Below are positions 5,547 to 14,151 of a stretch of DNA of 21,738 bases, in pieces. The stretch is from an uncultured Collinsella sp. (GTDB lineage: Bacteria > Actinomycetota > Coriobacteriia > Coriobacteriales > Coriobacteriaceae): the NCBI GenBank assembly GCA_937969105.1, contig CALBUZ010000198.1:1-21738 (forward strand). Reading direction: 5' to 3'. Both the position numbers and the translations under genes were made by a program. The notes below the pieces were generated by a model. It ran no database searches, had not been told where the DNA came from, and saw only the letters and a list, made by a program, of their open reading frames with translations. How positions within the stretch are numbered: position 1 is the stretch's first letter; every line of letters starts with the position of its first letter.

Positions 5547-6065
5547 ATGGGCAATAAACGAGTCGTAGCCGATTCTTCGCGCTGCATTGGGTGCCAAACC
5601 TGTATGGCGGCGTGCATCGAGGCACACGATATTCCCGGCAACATCGCCGCACCTCGCTTGCGCGTAACGCGCACCTACGAGATCTCCGCGCCGGTGGCAT
5701 GTCACCACTGCGAGGACGCTCCATGCGCCAAGGCCTGCCCCACGGGCGCCTTGTTCTTTGATCCAAAGAACCATCGCATCGGCGTCAACGAGGACAACTG
5801 CATCGGCTGCAAGAGCTGCGTTATGGCATGTCCCTTTGGCGCCGTGAGCGTGGCGACCACGCAGGTCCCCGTCTTGATGGGCGACGTTCGCGTGGGTTCG
5901 CAGACTAAGAGCTTCGTGCTTAAGTGCGACCTGTGCGTGGACCGTCCCGGCGGTCCGGCGTGTGCCGAGGCGTGCCCGACCAAGGGCCTCACCCTGGTAG
6001 ACGAGGAGCGTCTGGCAGAACTGACTGCCGAGCGCGCCCGCGCCACCATCGAAAACGAGGCGTAA
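5547..6065 (+). CDS. hydN: HydN-like 4x[4Fe-4S] electron-transfer subunit of formate dehydrogenase H
   Basis: 172 residues, close to E. coli HydN (175). Four cysteine motifs are visible: CIGCQTCMAAC (13-23), CHHCEDAPCAKACP (52-65), CIGCKSCVMACP (85-96), and CDLC...CAEACP near residue 130 onward, giving four [4Fe-4S] clusters of the HycB/HydN/CooF type. It should carry electrons from FdhF toward the hydrogenase in the cytoplasm. ATG 5547 is chosen over the upstream in-frame start at 5472 because GGAGGG (5531-5536) lies 10 nt before it and the ferredoxin fold starts directly after. It is first in the operon and 74 nt before fdhF. HydN and HycB are close relatives; the position next to fdhF and the length favour HydN. 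Confidence 0.85.
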   Translation: MGNKRVVADSSRCIGCQTCMAACIEAHDIPGNIAAPRLRVTRTYEISAPVACHHCEDAPCAKACPTGALFFDPKNHRIGVNEDNCIGCKSCVMACPFGAVSVATTQVPVLMGDVRVGSQTKSFVLKCDLCVDRPGGPACAEACPTKGLTLVDEERLAELTAERARATIENEA

Positions 6066-6139
6066 GCGTCGGGCGACAGGCCCAATGATTGTCAAACAAG
6101 AACCGAGTATTCGGTAGCAGAGAAAGGAAGGAGGGTGTC

Positions 6140-8362
6140 ATGGAGAAGCATAAAGTGATCTGCCCGTACTGCGGCGCCGGTTGCCAGTTTAACCTCCTGG
6201 TCCAAAACGGCCAGGTCGTGGGTACCGAACCGCTCAACGGCATCACCAATCAGGGCGAGCTGTGCCTTAAGGGCATGAGCGGCTACGACTTCATCAACGA
6301 CACCAAGATCTTGACTCCCCGCGTACTGCACCCGATGATCCGCCGCACCAAGGGCGCGGATCTTGAGCGCGTAAGCTGGGACGAGGCACTGGATTTCACC
6401 GCATCTAAGATGCAGGCCATAATTGACGAATATGGTCCTAACGCTGTCATGACCACCGGCTCTTCGCGAGGCGGCGGCAATGAGGCGAACTACGTCATGC
6501 AGAAGTTTACGCGTGCGTGCATCGGCACCCACAGCGTGGACAACTGCGCCCGTACTTGACACGGCCCTACTGTCCTCGGTCTGATGGACACGGTTGGTTC
6601 AGGTTGCATGTCATGCTCCATCCCCGGTATGGAGGATGCGGGCTGCATTTTCCTCTTCGGCTATAACCCTGCCGATTCGCACCCCATCGTCGCAAGGCGT
6701 ATCGTGCGAGCCAAAGAAAAGGGTTGCAAGATCATCGTCGCCGACCCGCGCCATATCGAAACTGCGCGTATCGCCGATCTCTACCTTCCGATCAAGAACG
6801 GTTGCAACGTCGCGTTCCTCAACGCCTTTGCCAACTGCTTGGTCAACGATGGCCTCTACGACAAGGAATTCGTCGCCGAGCACACGAACGGCTTTGACGA
6901 GTGGTGGGAGACCATCAAGAACTACACTCCCGAATCCGTACAGGACATCACGGGTGTCGAGCCCGCGTTGATCCATCAAGCTGCCGAGATGTACGCCACG
7001 GCGAAGCCCTCTGCCATCATTGGCTGGGGTATGGGCGTATGCCAGCAGAAGCAGAACCTGAAGACGGTGCACACCATCGCCTCCATCGCCTGCGTTGCCG
7101 GTCAGATCGGCAAACCCAATTCCGGCCTCGCGCCCGTGCGCGGTCAGAACAACGTCCAGGGCTCCTGTGATATGGGCATGCTGCCCAACCTGTACCCTGG
7201 CTACCAGAAGGTCACCGACCCGGCTGTGCGTGCCAAGTTTGCCAAGGCTTGGGGCGTGCCCGAGGAAAAGCTCCCGCTCGAGGAGGGCTACAAGCTCACC
7301 GACCTGGGCCACCTGGTCGACGAGGGTAAGGTGCACTGCTTCTACAACTACGGCGAGGACCCGGTGCAGACCGAGCCCGATTCGGCCGGCATGCGTAAGA
7401 CGCTCTCCGAGCTGGATCTGTTCATCTGCCAGGACATCTTTATGACGCAGACGACCATGCTCGCCGACGTCATCCTGCCCGCTACCTCTTGGGGCGAGCA
7501 CGAGGGTGTCTTTACCGCATCCGACCGTAGCTTCCAGCACTTTGACGCGGCCGTTCCGCCCAAGGGCGAGTGCCGTCACGACTGGGAGATCTTCGCGGAC
7601 CTGTCTACGCGCATGGGCTACCCCATGCACTACGACAACACCGAGCAGATCTGGAACGAGTGCATTAGCCTGTGCCCCAACTTTGTGGGCGCGACCTACG
7701 AGAAGATGGCTCCCGAGGGCGGTTACGCCCAGTGGCCCGTCAAGAGCACCGATGTGAACGACCACGGTACGCCCGACATGTTCGCTGGTGGCAAGTTCAC
7801 CACCAAGGACGGCCGCGCCAACCTGATGGCACACGACTGGGAGGCGCCCTCCGAGCTTCCCGACGATGAGTACCCGCTCATCCTGTGCACCGTCCGCGAG
7901 GTCGGCCACTACAGCTGCCGCTCGATGACCGGCAACTGCAAGACGCTGGCACTGCTTGCCGACGAGCCCGGCTTTGTCCGCATGAATCCCGCGGACGCCC
8001 AGGCACGCGGCATCAAGAATGGCGACATCGTCTCGATCCACAGCCGCCGCGGCCAGGTATACAGCCGCGCCGACGTGAGCGACCGCATCAACAAGGGCAC
8101 GGTCTATATGACCTACCAGTGGTGGATCGGCAAGTGCAACGAGCTGACCATGCACAAGGTCGACCCGGTCTCGCATACGCCCGAGGACAAGTTCTCCGCC
8201 TGCCAGGTCGACGCTATCGCCGACCAGGTCTGGGCCGAGGGCGAGGTCGAGCGTCAGTACACCGAGCTCAAGCAGGCTCTGGTGGACGCCGCTGCTCCCC
8301 AGGACGTTGAGCCTGGCGCCGCCAAGTTCGACGACGAGACGCACGTGAACCAAATCGTGTAG
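6140..8362 (+). CDS. fdhF: Formate dehydrogenase H, selenocysteine-containing molybdopterin subunit
   Basis: 740 residues reading UGA at 6557-6559 as selenocysteine; without recoding the gene would be cut at residue 139. The [4Fe-4S] ligands Cys8, Cys11, Cys15 and Cys42 with Lys44 (LCLKG) fall exactly where they do in E. coli FdhF. Sec140 is followed by His141 (CART-U-HGPTV), again at the E. coli position. Conserved stretches GYNPADSHPIVA, PVRGQNNVQG, LPATSWGEHEGVF and REVGHYSCRSMTGNC mark the bis-MGD-binding domains. It oxidises formate to CO2 in the cytoplasm and hands electrons to HydN/HyfA-type ferredoxins. Start ATG 6140 follows AAGGAAGGAGGG. The protein is ~25 residues longer than E. 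coli FdhF at its C-terminus. Unlike E. coli, the gene sits inside the hydrogenase operon. Confidence 0.96.
6557..6590 (+). promoter_or_regulatory. Selenocysteine UGA codon and bSECIS-like hairpin
   Basis: TGA at 6557-6559 is in frame within fdhF. Eleven nt later TGTCC-TC (6571-6577) can pair with GA (6583-6584) and GGACA (6586-6590), leaving T6585 bulged and a GGTCT apical loop (6578-6582). Distance, loop (GGUCU, as in the E. coli fdhF SECIS loop) and a bulged U agree with a SelB-binding bacterial SECIS. In E. coli the bulged U is on the 5' side; here it is on the 3' side. Confidence 0.85.
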
Positions 8363-8383
8363 TCCCGTTCTCGTTGGCTTTTT

Positions 8384-8426
8384 GGGCCGGGCGTCCCGTA
8401 CGTTCGGGAGCCCGGCCCGTTATTTT
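8384..8426 (+). terminator. Strong intercistronic hairpin between fdhF and hyfA
   Basis: GGGCCGGGC (8384-8392) pairs with GCCCGGCCC (8410-8418). TCCCG/CGGGA continues the stem after one bulged G, closing a 6-nt loop. GTTATTTT follows. It lies 21 nt after the fdhF stop and 14 nt before the hyfA Shine-Dalgarno region. It may be a partial terminator or an RNA-stability element that sets hydN-fdhF and hyf expression apart. Confidence 0.75.
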
Positions 8427-8440
8427 GAAAGGAAGTGGGG

Positions 8441-9058
8441 ATGAACCGCTTCATCGACATCAACCCGGAGAGGTGCATCGGCTGCGGAACATGCCAGTCC
8501 GCCTGTGCCGACGCCCACCGGATGCAGGGTCTTCAGGATACGCCGCGCCTGGCGCTCGTGAAGACCGGCGGTATTTCGGCCGCCCTTGCCTGCCACCATT
8601 GCGAGGGTGCCCCCTGCGCCGAGGTTTGCCCGGTGAATGCCATCGAGCACGATGGCGATCGCATCCACGTCAAGGAGCAGGAGTGCATCGGGTGCAGGCT
8701 GTGCGCCATCGCGTGCCCCTTCGGAGCCATCCATCCCGATGGCACGTCTATCGCCGGTGTCGCAGGCATGTGCGACCCGACGCCTTCGTATCCTAAGTCC
8801 CTGAGCAGCCTGCTTACGTGGGCTCCCGGCCAGTACACCTGCGCTGTTAAGTGCGACCTGTGCGCCTTCGATCCGGACGGCCCGCATTGTGTGGCGGCGT
8901 GCCCCACCAAGGCGCTGACCGTCATGGGCGGCGCGGCCGATCGCGAGCTCGACGAGGCCAAGCGCCTGCGCTCGATCGAAAACGGTCCAGTCGTCGACGT
9001 TACCGCTGTGGCCCAGGGCCTCTCCGAGAAAGCAGAAGGGAGCGTAAACAATGGATAG
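8441..9058 (+). CDS. hyfA: Hydrogenase-4 component A, 4x[4Fe-4S] ferredoxin-like subunit
   Basis: 205 residues, the same length as E. coli HyfA, opening MNRFIDINPERCIGCGTC. Cysteine motifs: CIGCGTCQSAC (12-22), CHHCEGAPCAEVCP (51-64), CIGCRLCAIACP (82-93), and CDLC...CVAACP in the last third. It links FdhF electrons to the membrane hydrogenase and is expected to lie at the cytoplasmic face. ATG 8441 follows AAGGAAGTGGGG; the in-frame GTG 8435 is less likely. Its end overlaps the hyfB start by 8 nt, so the two are translationally coupled. It differs from the HydN-like protein by the longer spacer (WAPGQYTCAVK) before the last cluster. Confidence 0.9.
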   Translation: MNRFIDINPERCIGCGTCQSACADAHRMQGLQDTPRLALVKTGGISAALACHHCEGAPCAEVCPVNAIEHDGDRIHVKEQECIGCRLCAIACPFGAIHPDGTSIAGVAGMCDPTPSYPKSLSSLLTWAPGQYTCAVKCDLCAFDPDGPHCVAACPTKALTVMGGAADRELDEAKRLRSIENGPVVDVTAVAQGLSEKAEGSVNNG

Positions 9059-11069
9059 CATGACGCTGTTTATCGCATCGCTTGCCGTCTCGTGCGTCGG
9101 TGCGCTCGCCTCGGTTCTGCTGATCAAGGCCGATAACGCCGCCAAGACCGCCGGCTGCCTGATCGGCGCCGTCGCGGCCGTGCTGTCGTTCATCGCGGGC
9201 CTCGAGGCCGTGCTTGGCGACGTTTCGTCCCTCAACACGGTCTTCTTTTTCCCGTTCGCCCGTCTCGAGCTCTTGCTCAACGGCCTTGCGGGCCTGATCG
9301 TGGTCCTCATCTCAATCCTCGCCTTTGCGGGCTTCATCTACGGTCTGTCCTACTTCGATGAGTACCCGGGCAAGGTCGGGCGCGCCGGTTTCTTCATGAA
9401 CACCTTCGTCGCCTCGATGATGCTCGTCATCACCGCCGACAACGTGTTCTGGTTCCTGGTCGCCTTTGAGCTCATGTCCCTTACGAGCTACTTCCTTGTC
9501 GTTATCGAGGAGAACAAGAACTCCATTAGGGGCGGTTGGCTCTACTTCGTCATCGCGCACGTGGGCTTCGTTCTCATCATGGCGAGCTTCCTGCTCATGA
9601 CCAACGGCGTGGGCGGTTCCTTCAGCTTCAGTGATTTCCGTACGCATGACTTTGGACCCGCCGTCTCCTCCGCGTGCTTCGTCCTCGCGTTCTTCGGATT
9701 CGGCGCAAAGGCCGGTATCATCCCGCTGCACTCCTGGCTGCCCCAGGCGCACCCCGAGGCGCCGTCCAACGTGTCCGCCCTCATGTCCGGCGGCATGATC
9801 AAGATCGGCATCCTGGGAATCCTCAAGGTCGGTCTCGACCTGCTCGCGGGTTCGGGCGTCCAGCTCTGGTGGGGCCTCATGGTCCTGGTCTTCGGATCCA
9901 TCTCGTCGGTCCTGGGCGTCGTCTACGCCCTCCACGAGCACGACATTAAGCGCCTGCTGGCCTACCACTCCGTCGAGAACATCGGCATCATCTTGCTCGG
10001 TGTCGGCGCGTCCATGACGGCGCACGCCCTGGGCAACGACGTCATCGCGACGATCGCGCTCATGGCCGCCCTCTACCACACGCTCAACCACGCCATGTTC
10101 AAGGGCGAGCTGTTCCTCGGCGCGGGCTCCCTGCTCTATGCCACGGGTACGCGCAACATGGAGAAGATGGGCGGCCTGTTCCGCCGTATGCCGGTCACGG
10201 CCGTCTGCTTCCTCATCGGTGCCCTTGCCATCTCGGCTATCCCGCCGCTCAACGGCTTCGTTTCCGAGTGGTTCACCTACCAGTCCCTGTTCAACATCTC
10301 GACGCTCTCCGACCCGGTCGTCATGGTGTTCGCCGTCGCCTCCGCGGCCGCCCTCGCCATCACCGGTGCCCTGGCCGTCACGTGCTTCGTGAAGGCCTAC
10401 GGCGTCTCGTTCGCGAGCAGCCCTCGTTCCCAGGAGGCCGCGAACGCCAAGGAGTCCCCGGCTCCGATGTTGTTCTCGCAGATGCTCCTCGCGGCCATCT
10501 GCGTGGTGCTGGGAATCGGCTCTCCCGTCATCGCCCCGGTTCTGGGCGACGTCGCCCAGAGCGTGCTTGCCGGCTCTGCCATCACAGCCACCTCGGGTGT
10601 GTCTCTGGTGAACGAGATTTCCGGTGCCGCCACCTCCACCCCCGCGATCGCCATCGCGCTCGTGGTCCTCACCGGCCTCGCGTTCGCGTTGAGGTCCTGC
10701 CTCGGCGCCAAGGCCCCCGCTAAGAAGACCGACCCTTGGGCGTGCGGCTACGAGCCCAACGAGCACATGCCCGTCGTCGCCACGAGCTTCGCGTCCGACG
10801 TCGAGCTCTTCATGGGCCCGCTCTACACCCTGCGCGAGGTATGCACCAAGATCTGCTGGTCCATCGCGCACGTGTTCCAGAAGCTCACCGGTGTCGCCCA
10901 GGGCGTCGAGCCCCTGCCCGACCGTTTCCTGGTCGATGCACCGAGCGAGGGTGCCGACAAGCTGGCCGGCCTCGCCTCCAAGATCGAGGGCGGCAACTAC
11001 TCCGTATACATCTGCTACATCGTCGCGGCGCTCGTGGTCTTCCTCGTGCTCGCCGTGGTCATGGTCTAG
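9051..11069 (+). CDS. hyfB: Hydrogenase-4 component B, antiporter-like membrane subunit
   Basis: 672 residues, the same length as E. coli HyfB, with many hydrophobic segments. The proton-channel family core is visible: Glu140 in VAFELMSLTSY, Lys220 in FGFGAKAGIIPLHSWLPQAHPEAPSNVSALMSG, then HDIKRLLAYHSVENIG and YHTLNHAMFKGELFLGAG. This is the NuoL/HycC branch of complex I-like subunits, thought to move H+ or Na+ while electrons flow to the hydrogenase. A soluble stretch near residues 560-640 (WACGYEPNEHMP) is typical of HycC/HyfB. It is coupled to hyfA by overlap and followed by hyfC after 17 nt. Confidence 0.92.
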   Translation: MDSMTLFIASLAVSCVGALASVLLIKADNAAKTAGCLIGAVAAVLSFIAGLEAVLGDVSSLNTVFFFPFARLELLLNGLAGLIVVLISILAFAGFIYGLSYFDEYPGKVGRAGFFMNTFVASMMLVITADNVFWFLVAFELMSLTSYFLVVIEENKNSIRGGWLYFVIAHVGFVLIMASFLLMTNGVGGSFSFSDFRTHDFGPAVSSACFVLAFFGFGAKAGIIPLHSWLPQAHPEAPSNVSALMSGGMIKIGILGILKVGLDLLAGSGVQLWWGLMVLVFGSISSVLGVVYALHEHDIKRLLAYHSVENIGIILLGVGASMTAHALGNDVIATIALMAALYHTLNHAMFKGELFLGAGSLLYATGTRNMEKMGGLFRRMPVTAVCFLIGALAISAIPPLNGFVSEWFTYQSLFNISTLSDPVVMVFAVASAAALAITGALAVTCFVKAYGVSFASSPRSQEAANAKESPAPMLFSQMLLAAICVVLGIGSPVIAPVLGDVAQSVLAGSAITATSGVSLVNEISGAATSTPAIAIALVVLTGLAFALRSCLGAKAPAKKTDPWACGYEPNEHMPVVATSFASDVELFMGPLYTLREVCTKICWSIAHVFQKLTGVAQGVEPLPDRFLVDAPSEGADKLAGLASKIEGGNYSVYICYIVAALVVFLVLAVVMV

Positions 11070-11086
11070 AGAGGGGAGAGGATATT

Positions 11087-12010
11087 ATGAACATCGTTCT
11101 TGCGATGGCGCAGGGCCTCGTGGTCATGCTGGTCGCGCCCTTCTTCTCCGGCCTCGCCCGTGTGATTCGCGCGAAGATGCACAATCGCCGCGGTCCGTCC
11201 ATCCTTCAGGATTACCGGGACCTCGCGAAGCTCATGGCGCGTCCCGAGTCCGTGAGTTCCGACTCGAGCTTCGTGCTGCGCATCATGCCGCCGCTGTTCC
11301 TCGCGGTGTCGTTTATGCTCGCCATGGGCCTGCCCATGTTCACGCTCCAGAGCCCCATGCCCGTCTTTGGTGACGCCATCACCATCATGTACGCGCTCGC
11401 GCTGTCCCGCTTCTTCTTTGCGCTGTCCGGCGTGGATTCCTCCAACGCCTACGCGGGCTTCGGCGGTATCCGCGAGCTCCTCATGAGCGTGCTCATCGAG
11501 CCGTCCATGCTCATCGCGCTGTTCACCGTCGCCATCGTGTGCGGCTCCACGGACATTGCGACCATGGGTCAGCACATCGTTACGGGCAACGTCTCGAGCG
11601 TCGTCGCCGTTATCCTCGCCGGCGTCGCCTTCGCGGCCGCCTGTTACATGGAGCTCGGCAAGCTTCCGTTCGATCAGGCCGAAGCCGAGCAGGAGCTCCA
11701 GGAGGGCCCGCTCGCCGAGCTCTCCGGCCCGTCCCTGGCCATGATGAAGCTCGCCATGGGCATGAAGCAGGTCGTGGTCGTCGCTTGGTTCACCTCCATC
11801 TTCATCCCCTGGGGAGAGCCCGCGACCATCGGCGTCACCGCTCTCGTGGGCGCCGTCGTCTTCCTTGTCAAGTGCCTGGTCGATTTCGTCGTCTGCGGCG
11901 TGCTCGAGAACTCCGTTTCCCGTTCGCGCTTCAAGGTGCTCGGTAACCAGACCTGGGCCGTCGTCGGCATCGCGGTCCTCGCGTTCGTCTTCGTCGTCGT
12001 AGGCGTGTAG
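11087..12010 (+). CDS. hyfC: Hydrogenase-4 component C, NuoH-like membrane anchor
   Basis: 307 residues from ATG 11087, which follows GAGGGGAGAGG. The protein has several membrane segments. The stretch MHNRRGPSILQDYRDLAKLM matches the NuoH/HycD loop that contacts the hydrophilic arm. The acidic loop FDQAEAEQELQEGPLAELSGP is diagnostic of HycD/HyfC. Its role is to dock the catalytic module (HyfG/HyfI/HyfH) to the ion-moving subunits. The open frame extends upstream past this ATG but overlaps hyfB out of frame, so that part is not coding. Confidence 0.92.
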   Translation: MNIVLAMAQGLVVMLVAPFFSGLARVIRAKMHNRRGPSILQDYRDLAKLMARPESVSSDSSFVLRIMPPLFLAVSFMLAMGLPMFTLQSPMPVFGDAITIMYALALSRFFFALSGVDSSNAYAGFGGIRELLMSVLIEPSMLIALFTVAIVCGSTDIATMGQHIVTGNVSSVVAVILAGVAFAAACYMELGKLPFDQAEAEQELQEGPLAELSGPSLAMMKLAMGMKQVVVVAWFTSIFIPWGEPATIGVTALVGAVVFLVKCLVDFVVCGVLENSVSRSRFKVLGNQTWAVVGIAVLAFVFVVVGV

Positions 12011-12026
12011 GGAGAAGGGAGAAACT

Positions 12027-13484
12027 ATGTCAATCGAATCGAGCTTGTCCCTCTTTGCCATGGTGGCGATCGCCGTCCCCATGCTGGGCTCCCTGCTCAT
12101 CGTCATGCTGCCGCGTCCCTACGCTAAATGGATCTGCGCCTTTGCCGGCGGCATCGCCACGGTCGCTTCCGTTGGCTTGGCCGCGACGTTTGCCGGAAAC
12201 GGCATGAACGCGGTCGATGTAACCTGGGCGAGTATGGGCCAGACCTTGGTCATGGGCTTCATATTCGACCGGATGAGCACGCTGCTCGCACCCGCGTTCG
12301 TCGCTATCGGCCTGCTCGTCGTCATCTATTCGTTCCCGTACATGAGCGATAAGAATAAGGAGCATCCCGACGCGCCCCGTCGTCGCTTCTACGTGTACTT
12401 CTCCACGTTCATCGGCGCCATGGCCGGTCTCGCCTACAGCTCCACCATCGTCGGCCAGCTCGTTTTCTTCGAGATCACCGGTGTGTGCTCCTGGGGCCTC
12501 ATCAGCTACTACATGACGCCCACGGCCAAGAAGGCCGGTATGAAGGCGCTCATCATCACCCATATCGGCGCTCTGGGACTCTACATCGGCGCGGCCTTCC
12601 TGTTCGCCGGAACCGGCACGTTCGCGCTGAGCGCGATCTCCCAGCTCGATTCCGGTATGAAGACCGTCGTGCTGCTGCTCATCCTGTTCGCTGCTTGGGC
12701 CAAGTCCGCCCAGTTCCCGCTCTACATGTGGCTGCCCTCCGCAATGGAGGCCCCCACGCCCGTTTCCGCCTACCTTCATGGCGCGTCCATGGTTAAGGTC
12801 GGCGTGTGCGTGTTCGCCCGCGCTCTTGCGAGCGCCGGCGATATCCCCGAGATCGTCGGTTGGGTCGCCATCATCGACGCCGTCGTGACCATGCTCTTCG
12901 GCTTCCTCATGTACCTGCCCCAGAAGGATATGAAGCGCCTGCTCGCCTTCTCGACGATCGCGCAGCTCGCCTACGTGTTCTTTGGCCTGGGCCTCTCCGT
13001 GTTCGGAAGCCAGATGGCGTTTAACGGCGCCGTCGAGCACATCTTCAACCACGCGTTCACCAAGACCCTGTTCTTCCTCATCGCTGGCTCTCTCAGCTTC
13101 ACGCTGGGAACCCGTATGCTGCCCAAGATCCAGGGCCTCATGAAGAAGTACCCGGTCACGGGCGTGGGCTTTGCGGTCGCCGCGACCGCTATCGCCGGCG
13201 TGCCCCCCATGAGCACGTTCTTTTCCAAGTTCCAGATCATTTCCGGTGGCTTCGCGGTTGGTGCTACCAACACGGTCATCTTTGTCCTCGTGTGCGTCAT
13301 GGTCGTCGAGACCGTCGCCACCTTCGCATGGTTCCTGCGTTGGATGGGTAAGGTCCTGCCCGGTGAGCCGAGCGAGACCGTGGCCGCCGGCCAGCCCCTT
13401 CCGCGCGCCATGGCGTTCGTGTTCGTCGTCCTCATGATCATGGTCGTCGTCGCCGGTCCTCTGTCCTCTAGTTGGATGGGTTAG
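12027..13484 (+). CDS. hyfD: Hydrogenase-4 component D, second antiporter-like membrane subunit
   Basis: 485 residues (E. coli HyfD 479), hydrophobic throughout. Antiporter-family residues: Glu149 in VFFEITGVCSWGL and Lys226 in AWAKSAQFPLYMWLPSAMEAPTPVSAYLHGASMV, the closest of the three to NuoL. The helix DMKRLLAFSTIAQLAYV and FNHAFTKTLFFLIAGS complete the core. HyfD is absent from the simpler hyc (hydrogenase-3) complex, so its presence marks this as a hydrogenase-4 type enzyme. Start ATG 12027 follows AGGGAGAAGGGAG, 16 nt after the hyfC stop. Confidence 0.92.
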   Translation: MSIESSLSLFAMVAIAVPMLGSLLIVMLPRPYAKWICAFAGGIATVASVGLAATFAGNGMNAVDVTWASMGQTLVMGFIFDRMSTLLAPAFVAIGLLVVIYSFPYMSDKNKEHPDAPRRRFYVYFSTFIGAMAGLAYSSTIVGQLVFFEITGVCSWGLISYYMTPTAKKAGMKALIITHIGALGLYIGAAFLFAGTGTFALSAISQLDSGMKTVVLLLILFAAWAKSAQFPLYMWLPSAMEAPTPVSAYLHGASMVKVGVCVFARALASAGDIPEIVGWVAIIDAVVTMLFGFLMYLPQKDMKRLLAFSTIAQLAYVFFGLGLSVFGSQMAFNGAVEHIFNHAFTKTLFFLIAGSLSFTLGTRMLPKIQGLMKKYPVTGVGFAVAATAIAGVPPMSTFFSKFQIISGGFAVGATNTVIFVLVCVMVVETVATFAWFLRWMGKVLPGEPSETVAAGQPLPRAMAFVFVVLMIMVVVAGPLSSSWMG

Positions 13485-13494
13485 GAGGTAGGAC

Positions 13495-14148
13495 ATGGGT
13501 TATTCGTTAGTCAATATCCTGGGCGGTCTTCTGATCGTGACCTCCACCATGGTGGTCGTCTCGAAGACCATCCCGTCCGCCATCAAGTGGTACGCGATCC
13601 AGTCGGTTGTCCTGGTGGGCGTGCTGCTCACCCTGGGCCTCACCACCGGTGCCACCGAGCTTCTCATGTGGGCCGCGTCGGCCTTCGTCACCAAGGTGAT
13701 CCTCGTTCCGTTCATTCTCAACCGTGCCTACAAGAAGATGGGTTCGCCTGCCGATAGCACGCTGACCTCCTCCATCAAGCCGGCCTGGACCATCATCCTC
13801 ACCGGTCTGGAGGTGGCCGTCTGCTTCGCGGTGGTCACGCGCCTGAGCCTGCCCACCGCCGAGGTGGCCACTCCGGCCCTCGCCATCAGCTTCGCGCACT
13901 TCTTCGTCGGCCTCACGTGCATCATCTCCCAGCGCAACATCCTCAAGCAGATCTTCGGGTACTGCCTTATGGAGAACGGTAGCCACGTGACGCTCGCTCT
14001 GCTCGCGCCCACGGCCCCCGAGATCATCGAGATCGGCATCGCCACCGACGCCATCTTCGCCGTCATCATCATGTCCGCCGTCGTCGTGAGGATTTGGAAC
14101 GACACCAAGTCGCTCGACTCCCACGACCTGACCGAATTGAAGGGGTAG
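13495..14148 (+). CDS. hyfE: Hydrogenase-4 component E, small NuoK-like membrane subunit
   Basis: 217 residues (E. coli HyfE 216), with about six or seven hydrophobic helices and little soluble sequence. It has no counterpart in the hyc complex. The family is placed beside NuoK/MrpC-type subunits and is thought to sit between the antiporter-like subunits. Start ATG 13495 has GGAGGTAGG immediately before it, overlapping the end of hyfD's stop region. It is followed by hyfF after only 3 nt. Identification rests on length, hydrophobic profile, sequence features such as FGYCLMENGSHVTLAL and operon position between hyfD and hyfF. Confidence 0.88.
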   Translation: MGYSLVNILGGLLIVTSTMVVVSKTIPSAIKWYAIQSVVLVGVLLTLGLTTGATELLMWAASAFVTKVILVPFILNRAYKKMGSPADSTLTSSIKPAWTIILTGLEVAVCFAVVTRLSLPTAEVATPALAISFAHFFVGLTCIISQRNILKQIFGYCLMENGSHVTLALLAPTAPEIIEIGIATDAIFAVIIMSAVVVRIWNDTKSLDSHDLTELKG

Positions 14149-14151
14149 GCC

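Noticed and set aside
6140..6559. fdhF as a pseudogene with a nonsense mutation
   Set aside because: The UGA is at the known Sec140 position with His following and a SECIS-like hairpin, and the reading frame and all family motifs continue intact to 8362.
6611..8353. 580-codon open frame on the minus strand opposite fdhF
   Set aside because: The frame is antisense to a firmly identified gene, has no recognisable motif and an amino acid make-up (Arg/Gly/Val/His-rich) expected from GC-rich third codon positions read backwards.
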